Origin: an uncultured Bacteroides sp.
GTDB lineage: Bacteria > Bacteroidota > Bacteroidia > Bacteroidales > Bacteroidaceae
Reading direction: 5' to 3'
Length of the DNA: 64,000 nt
Assembly: GCF_963678425.1 (NCBI RefSeq)
Contig: NZ_OY782855.1
Coordinates: forward strand, 2,418,001 to 2,482,000
Shown here: in pieces, positions 33,940 through 46,543 of the stretch
How positions within the stretch are numbered: position 1 is the stretch's first letter
How the letters are laid out: each line of letters starts with the position of its first letter
The notes under the pieces: generated by a model
Told to the model about the DNA's origin: nothing
The model's input: only the letters and a program-made list of their open reading frames with translations
Databases searched by the model: none
Made by a program: the position numbers and the translations under genes

Positions 33940-36669
33940 GTTGTGAATTGCTTTCGGAATTGTATCTTTGCTTGATAAGCAACAACAGTTGAGCGATGGA
34001 ACTTGATCCAGTGAAGTTGTGAATTGCTTTCGGAATTGTATCTTTGCTTGATAAGCAACAACTAAATAAGAAATAAGTCACGAACGCAATAGTTGTGAAT
34101 TGCTTTCGGAATTGTATCTTTGCTTGATAAGCAACAACAAAAATCAGTTTAGAAAATCGTGCTATGCAGTTGTGAATTGCTTTCGGAATTGTATCTTTGC
34201 TTGATAAGCAACAACATCAAATTAATTTTTTATCTTTGTTGCATAGTTGTGAATTGCTTTCGGAATTGTATCTTTGCTTGATAAGCAACAACAAAAGCCC
34301 TCATTTCTAGAAGCGATTTCAGGTTGTGAATTGCTTTCGGAATTGTATCTTTGCTTGATAAGCAACAACCATTAATTGGGATCACTCTTTGATCCTCAGT
34401 TGTGAATTGCTTTCGGAATTGTATCTTTGCTTGATAAGCAACAACCTGTTTTTTTCTTCTCCTGATTCATTGAAGTTGTGAATTGCTTTCGGAATTGTAT
34501 CTTTGCTTGATAAGCAACAACATCCTTTTATCATTCCATCCTTTCGGGTGGGTTGTGAATTGCTTTCGGAATTGTATCTTTGCTTGATAAGCAACAACCA
34601 ATAATTGCGGGAGAACTGTATTTTGCCAGTTGTGAATTGCTTTCGGAATTGTATCTTTGCTTGATAAGCAACAACCCGCATATGTTATTAGCTTTAAAGG
34701 TGTGAGTTGTGAATTGCTTTCGGAATTGTATCTTTGCTTGATAAGCAACAACCATTAATTGGGATCACTCTTTGATCCTCAGTTGTGAATTGCTTTCGGA
34801 ATTGTATCTTTGCTTGATAAGCAACAACATTTACTGTTATCTGCTTCGTTTTGTTTTGGTTGTGAATTGCTTTCGGAATTGTATCTTTGCTTGATAAGCA
34901 ACAACACTTAAAATTCTTCGTTGTTACGTAATACGTTGTGAATTGCTTTCGGAATTGTATCTTTGCTTGATAAGCAACAACGAGAGCCGAATGTTCCATA
35001 TCCACGTTGTGTTGTGAATTGCTTTCGGAATTGTATCTTTGCTTGATAAGCAACAACCACTTCGGAAATGAAATACTATAAAATGCAGTTGTGAATTGCT
35101 TTCGGAATTGTATCTTTGCTTGATAAGCAACAACAATGAACTCCGTAAGATTCCATTTTCCCGGGTTGTGAATTGCTTTCGGAATTGTATCTTTGCTTGA
35201 TAAGCAACAACAGTCCAACCATTCAGCCGAACCTTTTCCTTGTTGTGAATTGCTTTCGGAATTGTATCTTTGCTTGATAAGCAACAACGCCTTTGTGTTC
35301 AAGAATTAACCCTGCACGTTGTGAATTGCTTTCGGAATTGTATCTTTGCTTGATAAGCAACAACCCTTTCATTTGTATACACCTTTAATGATCAGTTGTG
35401 AATTGCTTTCGGAATTGTATCTTTGCTTGATAAGCAACAACCATAATCTCCAGTACTAGATACTAGCAACTGTTGTGAATTGCTTTCGGAATTGTATCTT
35501 TGCTTGATAAGCAACAACATTCGCATCCTTCAAAGTTAAAAGTATTGTGTTGTGAATTGCTTTCGGAATTGTATCTTTGCTTGATAAGCAACAACTGAGT
35601 TGTTGTCCTCCTGCATATGCAGTTGGTTGTGAATTGCTTTCGGAATTGTATCTTTGCTTGATAAGCAACAACAGTGTGCTGTATCTGCGCTACCTTTTAA
35701 GTGTTGTGAATTGCTTTCGGAATTGTATCTTTGCTTGATAAGCAACAACTTATCGAACATTGCTATTTCTACATTGCTGTTGTGAATTGCTTTCGGAATT
35801 GTATCTTTGCTTGATAAGCAACAACTTCATTATTAAAACCATCCGCATAAGACGGTTGTGAATTGCTTTCGGAATTGTATCTTTGCTTGATAAGCAACAA
35901 CTTCGCAAGATATATATGAGTCAGGACTTTGGTTGTGAATTGCTTTCGGAATTGTATCTTTGCTTGATAAGCAACAACCTCGTTATCGGCAAACATTACT
36001 ACATCCAGTTGTGAATTGCTTTCGGAATTGTATCTTTGCTTGATAAGCAACAACATAAGGATTACCTGGCATATTAATTTCCCCGTTGTGAATTGCTTTC
36101 GGAATTGTATCTTTGCTTGATAAGCAACAACCCGACACTTGCCAAGGTGAGAGGTATAGAAGTTGTGAATTGCTTTCGGAATTGTATCTTTGCTTGATAA
36201 GCAACAACCATTCGTGATTGGCGGGCATCCGGTTAGTGGTTGTGAATTGCTTTCGGAATTGTATCTTTGCTTGATAAGCAACAACAAAATGATAATAAAT
36301 ACATGGGTAGTTTAGTTGTGAATTGCTTTCGGAATTGTATCTTTGCTTGATAAGCAACAACTATACAGTGTAAAGGGCACCACAGGAAGTTGTTGTGAAT
36401 TGCTTTCGGAATTGTATCTTTGCTTGATAAGCAACAACTTAAGGTTGAACTGACCGATGAGTTTGATCGTTGTGAATTGCTTTCGGAATTGTATCTTTGC
36501 TTGATAAGCAACAACTATATATTATATATATAGTAGTATATAGGGGTTGTGAATTGCTTTCGGAATTGTATCTTTGCTTGATAAGCAACAACCAACTTGC
36601 TTTGCCGTTTCAAGCTCTTTTGGTTGTGAATTGCTTTCGGAATTGTATCTTTGCTTGATAAGCAACAAC
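33940..36669 (+). CRISPR. Type II-C CRISPR array, 36 repeats and 35 spacers
   Basis: The 47-bp repeat begins GTTGTGAATTGCTTTCGG, has TATCTTTG at repeat positions 24-31, and ends GATAAGCAACAAC. I located 36 copies, at 33940, 34016, 34092, 34169 and so on to 36623, with periods of 76 or 77 bp, so spacers are 29-30 bp. The copies I read are identical, including both end copies. The 3' half folds as TTGCTTGATAAGCAA, and the ends GTTGT/ACAAC are complementary. The tracrRNA anti-repeat shows that crRNAs are read on the plus strand. Spacers 6 (34370-34398) and 11 (34753-34781) are identical. Repeats of 47 bp are typical of Bacteroidetes II-C systems. Confidence 0.98.
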
Positions 36670-36776
36670 TGGATCTTAGTATCATTCTAATAATGAGATA
36701 CATATAAGCATTATTAGAAATAAAAAAACGAGGATTCTAAAAAAGAAAATCCCACCATATGGTAGGATTTTCCTTT
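36670..36776. promoter_or_regulatory. Array-cas2 junction with two hairpins
   Basis: The 107 bp hold a perfect 11-bp inverted repeat with a 13-base loop (TTCTAATAATG at 36685-36695, complement at 36709-36719). A second hairpin follows (36745-36772). cas2 is transcribed into this region from the right and the crRNA transcript from the left. It may serve as the leader or anchor for spacer integration, which is inference because arrays of this type can have either polarity. Confidence 0.5.
36745..36772. terminator. Bidirectional terminator between cas2 and the array
   Basis: GAAAATCC-C-ACC pairs with GGT-A-GGATTTTC around ATAT, with one C-A mismatch, and is flanked by A- and T-rich runs. It lies 4 bp after the cas2 stop codon on the minus strand. 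Confidence 0.7.
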
Positions 36777-38050
<1,274 letters not shown>

Positions 38051-41000
38051 TCTCTTTTCTCATTATGTTTCCTAAACGATCTACCTTAATTTTCACACAG
38101 ATATTCTTTATCATTTCACCAGCCCAAGTTTTTTCTGCTTTATTATTAGCGCCAAGTTCGACTGTTTGAATTACAGGATTAGCAACAAATGATGGCATAA
38201 AGAAGCATTGATAAGTTGAAGATGAAACCATTTTATAAATTCTCCCAGTCAAAGAAGACACGTCATTCCAATTTATACTTTGAGTTTCCAGCTCATCTAC
38301 AGTTGGCACATAGACCAAATCATTAGGAGATAGCGAAAACAATAGATTATTTCCTTTCTCATCCACTTCCGGAACAGAACTCAATCCCTGTTTTTGTCTT
38401 TCAATAACAATATTCAATGGAATTGTTTCGTAACTCCTTTTACCTTCATAGTCTTGATATATTCCAAAAAATAAATTAGTTCCTTTGGCAGCCTCAACAT
38501 ATTTGTTTTTTTTGCTGCCAATATTACCAACATTAAATTTATTACCTATAGGTTCACAAGTCCGAACTTTATATATAGGCTTATGATAAACTCCGTTATT
38601 CAATTGAGTTATATTTCTATTAAGTTCATCTATACCATCAGAAGAGAATGCTAATTCTGGATGTTCAAGAACCTTATCACCTTTACATTCATTATAAGCA
38701 GATAAATGTTTTCGAAGTATCTCTTGTATACCTGCATCAGAAACACTATTAATCTTTTTAGAGTTAAATGATTCTCCTAACGATGTTCTAGAAACAGATA
38801 TATCATTGTCGAAATAATAAATCTCCACCTTAGAAATATCTTTCCCATTCAATTTGTTTTCCCGATCTTTGAAATACTTCACAAAGGTTTTCTTATCATA
38901 TTTCCCATACTGAAGAACAAGTTCTTTAATTTTATTCTTAAGTTCTTTACTCACAATAGATTCCCAATCATCTAAAGCGGCAGACAGATTTACTATTTTC
39001 TTAAAACGGAGAGAGATTTTTCCATATACAGTCTCCTTATGCATAGGTTTACGTATAGCCCAGCTATCTCCCTTTGTTTGCTTACAAACAATTTTCTCAA
39101 ATCTTCCTTCATTGTTTTGAACCCATTTCTGATATAAATTAATCGTTTTATTGATCACACGTATGTTTTGCTTAAAGCTTACTATTGCAGTATTTAATGC
39201 CTCACGGCTATCTTGGGTAAAAGTATCCCAGGGCTTATAAAAACGCCACTGATAGTTCCCTTTATCATCTGTTTTGTGCTTATAACACAAATTTGTTCTA
39301 AGATCAATTCGTTTTTTGTCACTATTTGCATATAGATTATTCAGATAATTAACATGGCTCCTTGATGCGCAGGCAATCACAATAGCATCCATTGCATGGT
39401 GACGGTGATCTATTCGTTTCTTATTAAATCCTGTTTGTAACAGCAAAGGCATTCTAGTCTGGAATACTCGTTTACCCTCTTTATTGATCCATTCGCCATA
39501 ATCATTGCTACCAGTCAAACGATTCATTCGTTCAAACCGAGGATAAACTATGTCATTCCACACATCATTCATCCCCCAATGATTCTTCAGTTCAGTTGTT
39601 ATTGTTCCATTACAAGAAACAATATTTTTAGAAACGGCTTCTTGTTCTTCATCAGTTCGTACAATTGCAGAAAGCAACCCCTGAACCACTCTACTAATAT
39701 ACTTGCTATCATTCAACTGACGAGCGATAAAAGAATCGGGGATATCTTCCAGAAGCAACTTTTTCATTTTAGTATAACTACCACGATAACGGCTCTTTAC
39801 AAATTCTTCATATGCCTCAATACTAAATAGCGTGACTTCCTTTCCAAAACCAACTTCTATCTTCCTTCCTCTGTTATCCCGAATGTATTCAAAACCGAGC
39901 ATATTTCCTTTATCCTTATTCACAGCAGCTTCACAGATTACTTTATTGCTAAAGGAGTCGTCAAAATAACGAGACTGTGGAATAATATGTTCTATTTCAT
40001 AAGCAGGAGTAAACAACTTACCTAAAGGGATCACTTCTCCTGTATAAGGAGAGCGGTATTTTTGTTCCAACCAAAGTTTATACTTCTCAATTTCACTCTG
40101 TGATGGCTGAGACATTTTTGATATTTTAAGAATATCCTCCGGTATATCAATCCCTGAATTTAAAATATCCTCCTCAAATATTTTAAATATTTCCTGTTGA
40201 GCAGGAGAATAAGGACGAATATTCTCTACTAAAGGATCATTCTTAAATTCAGTGAGCAACGCTTTGATCCGGAGGTTGGTGTTTTCATTCTCCGTAATCC
40301 TGCTTGTCATTTGTTTCCTTTTGTCAGCAGGATTTTTTATATCTCGGCCCAGCTCAACATGAATCTCATCAATAAAACAAGGTTCTCCTTTTCCATAATA
40401 ATTCCATATATCTTTTACGACACGTAACGTTTCAGTTACCACTTGTTCTACAATAGGATTTCTCAAAGAATGTTGTTTAAATACCTCTTTTAAATACTGT
40501 TCTATATCTTCAGGTGAGTTCCATTTAAGTACATCACTGGCTTCTGAATGTCTGTTATAAACCACATAACAAGCCAGCCAAAGAGGTAATCCTTTAAAGT
40601 GTTCTAAGCAAGTTAAGTCTTTTGCCTTTTCTCTAGCTCTCAATTTAATTTCTTCATTCCACTCACCATCTATCAATTTATCAATGCGTTTTTTAGTCGT
40701 TACATCTATCAGATTCTCATCCCAATACTTACCCATACGCATTACCGCAAGAAGTTTCTTTATTGCTTTTGCTGAATAAGAGCCATATTCCTTTTTGAAC
40801 GGAGGGAATTTTTTGAATTCTTCCACAAATTCATTTGGCAATCGCTTTTTATTGGCAAAGCTTGTCAAGGCTTTCAAGAGCTCTTGCTTATCTTCCACAG
40901 AATAAAGAATATGCCACAAGGCTTCTTCATCTTCTTTACTAAAATCACTAATATCAGCTTTACTCAGACGGTTTTTAATTAAAGCATGAGTTTCGTTACA

Positions 41001-42709
41001 AGGATATGCTTTATCTTCAACATAATTCCAACGATAATTCTCTGCTATCTTTCCTTTTAATCCAAAAGGTGGATATTTCAGAAAAGCTTTCTGGTCAATC
41101 TCTTTCTTTTCATTTAACCACTCAAATAGCTCCACATATTCTTTTTCTGAGGAAAGGAATTGTTCCGTAACATTTACATCCGTTTGTAGCTTACCATCAA
41201 CTTCTATTTCCCGAACATATATTTTGAGATTCTGAATAAACTGCCAAAGTCTGAATTCTTGAAAAATAGGATGAGACTTTGCTATACATTTAATGGATTC
41301 AAGCTTTTCATTACCTCCCTTATCTTTATATCGTCTTACTTCATAAGGGCAATTACTTATAAGTGATTTTTTGCTTTTCAACGGACGTTGATAAAACAAG
41401 ATATCATCTACAAATAAATAAGTAAAATCACGGCCTTTAATGCTATCCTTATGATTATCATTATGAGGATATAATTCTTCTACACAAGAATTATACAATT
41501 CTCGGTCATTAAGTTCAGGATGGAACTGTTTTTGAGCATTCAGAATCAATCCAATTTCTTTCTTATAAAACTTACGTTCAATAGTTCGGACTAGCTTTCC
41601 TTTTATTTTTTGATCTGGATTAGCTAATAACGCTTCGTAAATATATGTACCAACTGTTTTCTCTGAGTGCTCTATTTCTACTTCTGTTTTTTTCTTTACT
41701 AATGTCCAGTCATTTTCATCAGGTGCACGAAATGAACGTTTCTCTTCTCCAAACTTGTTAAGTTTTACTGTCCCATCTTCATTGAGTTCTGTTGTCACAA
41801 TAAAATCTTTCGTTTTCCCTACCCAATCAAGAAACACCCTACTTTGACGACGGTAAACCCAACCATTTTCGAGCACTACATTATACCAGACATTATCCCC
41901 TTTTTTCTCACCACTATCAATAACATCTATAACTTTTAGAGAATGAAATTCAACTAATTTGCTTTTATCCTCTTCCTCCTCTTCTCCTCTTAATTGATAG
42001 TACCCCCTCTTTTGATTAAAATTAAGGAGGATCCAAGCCAGTTCTTCTTTCTCTATTCGCTGGGTAAGAGCCTTCTTCCGAAGATAATATATGGTCCAAT
42101 CATAAGGAAGTAATTTCCCTGGACTAATAAGCTGAGGATGATTATTTGAAAAATCATGAAGCATTTCATTAAATGAAGATTTAAAAAGAAAATCAAATTT
42201 ACCAACTTCATCATTTTTTCGATATGCAATCTTAGGTTCTGAATGATTTATAAATTGTCCTACACGAAATTCAAAATCTATTTCTTTTTCATAATGACTT
42301 GGCAAAAATTTTAAAATATGCAGTATACGATGAAGTCTTTCACGACGAAGTAATTCTCTTTCTCTTAATCGACGAACACCCCGATAGCCAGTCCTTTCAG
42401 CAGTTTGAGAGATTGTATTCCCTTTCTCGAAATTTCCAATAATACTTTGATCCATAGGAATAATGCGACTATTTGCAGCAATAATCTTACCTGTCTTTGA
42501 TTCCAAATCATGCTCAATAAGTGCCCAACCAATAGAATTGGTGCCTAAATCTAATCCTAATATTTTTTTCATTCGTCCCTTTATTTGATATTATAAGGTC
42601 TAAATATATTAACTAATTATCTTATTAAAAAATAATTGATAGTATATTTTACTAAACACAAACAAATAAAGATATACAAGAAGAAAATTAAATAAAATAC
42701 ACTAATAAT

Positions 42710-42740
42710 TTTGATATTACAAATAATAGCATTATGTTTG
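42710..42740 (+). promoter_or_regulatory. tracrRNA promoter
   Basis: TTTG (42710-42713), exactly 19 bp, then TATGTTTG (42733-42740). It is a perfect consensus match that would start transcription at about 42746, the first bases of the anti-repeat. Confidence 0.8.
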
Positions 42741-42745
42741 TTGTA

Positions 42746-42826
42746 CAATTTCGAAGCAATTCACAATAAGGATTATTCCGTTGTGAAAACATTTTAGGCG
42801 GGGCGACTCGCCTTTTTCTTTTTTGT
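42746..42826 (+). ncRNA. tracrRNA
   Basis: Positions 42744-42767 are complementary to repeat bases 1-25 over about 24 pairs, with two G-U pairs (repeat G1 and G18) and one bulged U. After the anti-repeat come AAGGATTATTCC (short stem), GTTGTGAAAAC, and a terminator stem GGCGG/TCGCC at about 42797-42813, followed by TTTTTCTTTTTT. The order anti-repeat, nexus-like stem, terminator is that of II-C tracrRNAs. It is read from the opposite strand to cas9, about 175 bp from its start. The 5' end is predicted from the promoter; the 3' end from the T-run. Confidence 0.9.
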
Positions 42827-42900
42827 GGAAATATAGAAGAAAGAAATATTTTGGCAACCGTTCGAATTTCGCTTTCTACATGTAAATATGCAAATATAGG

Positions 42901-42932
42901 AAGCCCCCAGCAGGAAATCCTGCCTGAGGCTT
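42901..42932 (-). terminator. Probable terminator downstream of the GH97 gene
   Basis: Outer AAGCC/GGCTT and inner GCAGG-AAAT-CCTGC arms form an interrupted stem about 85 bp after the GH97 stop. The T-run is poor, so this is moderate. The rest of 42836-43017 holds nothing I can name. Confidence 0.5.
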
Positions 42933-43017
42933 TATAATGACTATTTTTTTGTATGCAAAAGAAGTTTTGTTAAGAATTTGCGTACTGGTTCATCGATTTG
43001 ATTTATCAAACTATCGA

Positions 43018-45141
<2,124 letters not shown>

Positions 45142-45151
45142 TTATATAATA

Positions 45152-46530
45152 ACAATAGTTCGTTAATAAAATAGTCTCGAGCTATGCTGCAATAGCAGCA
45201 AACTCAATGAGTTCTTTGAATAGTTTGTCATTTAATCTCTTGTTTGGTCTAATGCCAGACGCGCAAATAAATCTTTGAAGCAGGAATGTGTTGTGCATCA
45301 TAGTTTTAAGTGAAGCCATCGAAAAGTTTACACCCTTTTCTTTAGCAACGATCTTTGCCACATTCACCGCTGTTAATGATGCATTAAAATTAAACTTCAG
45401 TTTGGATAGGTTCCTTGCCTGGCACTGGTTTAATCCGGCAAACTGCTTGGCATCTCTAAAATTGAACTCAATCTGGAAACGGGTACGATATGTTTCTATT
45501 ACATCTTTACCCGAAAGATTAATATCGGTAGAGAAATAGAGTTTATGTTTTTTCCCGTTATCAAAAAACCAGACTACAAGTTTTACCATTTGTTTCAAGG
45601 ATTTGGAATATGCTATTGTGGTATAAAGATAGCCTTTGTCTATATGTAATAAATTGATCTTCTCAAACCTATTTAAATCTAAGTTGGCAAAATCAATTTT
45701 GCTATCATATAGCTTTGGTCGTCCTCTTTTGCCTGTAGGTTGTTGCGTGGTTGGATAAAACAGAACAGCATCATCACGGAAACGGGAAATTAGATGGAAT
45801 CCGAGTTTGGCAAGCCCATCAGTGAAGTTCTTCTTGGAGAAGTAGGCATCTGCAACAATGTGCCTTGTGACTTTCTGCAGTTTAGTCGCTTTTTCTTCAA
45901 GAACACCCAAATACCAGTTTATAAGGTTTCCATCATAATTTCCAAGAGTTATAGAATCAGGTGTTTGAACAGCCTCTAAGGATATACAATCCTTATTGTC
46001 GACATCAATCAGGCCTATTCCTAAAATCTCTAGTCCTCGTCTTGCCGCACCTGCACAGCCAGACCAGAAATAACCAATCCATGGAGTCTGTTTACCGGAT
46101 TTGGAGATATAGCTTGGGTCAACAGCTATGGCTTTCCTTGTTCCAGTCAGAATCCTTCTTGAAAGAGACAAGTTGAATGAAAGCCAGTCAAATTCCTTGG
46201 CTGAATTCATTCTAAAGCGTTGCTCACAGGAGTGGCTGTATCTTCCTAGCTGAAGATAATTTATTCGTTGAGGTATTACCATATACAATAATAATGTTTC
46301 AATAATAAATTCTTTGAAACTTTTGTTTAACTTTGTTTCCACTTCAGAAAGAACATCCTTACAGATATCCATATATTGGTTAAGTATGCTTGATTTTGTC
46401 ATATTCTTTATAGTGTCGAATACTATAAAAGTACTAAAAATCAGCGACTTAACCAATTGCATCTATGACAAAATCCAATTATAATCCATTGTTTTACAAG
46501 AGTTTAATTAATTATTTAACGGAGTATTGT
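45152..46530. mobile_element. IS4-family insertion sequence
   Basis: A transposase gene is bounded by imperfect inverted repeats: ACAATAGTTCGTTAA at 45152-45166 and its counterpart at 46516-46530 (13 of 15 match). TAATAACAATA occurs on both sides (45147-45157 and 46530-46540) and could be an 11-bp target duplication, as in some IS4 members, but it overlaps the inverted repeat, so the exact edges are uncertain by about 5-10 bp. It lies 13 bp from the stop of the DUF4838 gene. The element is about 1.38 kb. Confidence 0.8.
45182..46402 (-). CDS. IS4-family DDE transposase
   Basis: 406 residues from the ATG at 46402; an ATG 20 codons upstream (46462) is possible, but a hairpin lies between. The DDE residues are visible: AVDPSYISKSGK, VADAYFSKKNF, and the IS4 signature Y-(2)-R-(3)-E-(6)-K in YRTRFQIEFNFRDAK. 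Stretches such as GRYSHSCEQRFRM support the RNase H-fold transposase call. The frame is intact, so it may be active. Confidence 0.93.
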   Translation of the reverse strand: MTKSSILNQYMDICKDVLSEVETKLNKSFKEFIIETLLLYMVIPQRINYLQLGRYSHSCEQRFRMNSAKEFDWLSFNLSLSRRILTGTRKAIAVDPSYISKSGKQTPWIGYFWSGCAGAARRGLEILGIGLIDVDNKDCISLEAVQTPDSITLGNYDGNLINWYLGVLEEKATKLQKVTRHIVADAYFSKKNFTDGLAKLGFHLISRFRDDAVLFYPTTQQPTGKRGRPKLYDSKIDFANLDLNRFEKINLLHIDKGYLYTTIAYSKSLKQMVKLVVWFFDNGKKHKLYFSTDINLSGKDVIETYRTRFQIEFNFRDAKQFAGLNQCQARNLSKLKFNFNASLTAVNVAKIVAKEKGVNFSMASLKTMMHNTFLLQRFICASGIRPNKRLNDKLFKELIEFAAIAA

Positions 46531-46543
46531 AATAACAATAAAA

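Noticed and set aside
33806..34081. 91-codon minus-strand frame entering the array from the left flank
   Set aside because: Half of it is repeat and spacer sequence. The tail beyond the array looks mildly protein-like, but nothing supports a gene.
34382..36703. Several minus-strand open frames of 62-202 codons across the CRISPR array
   Set aside because: They are repeat translations (SSKDTIPKAIHN and related strings) kept open because the repeat lacks stops; they have no independent coding signal.
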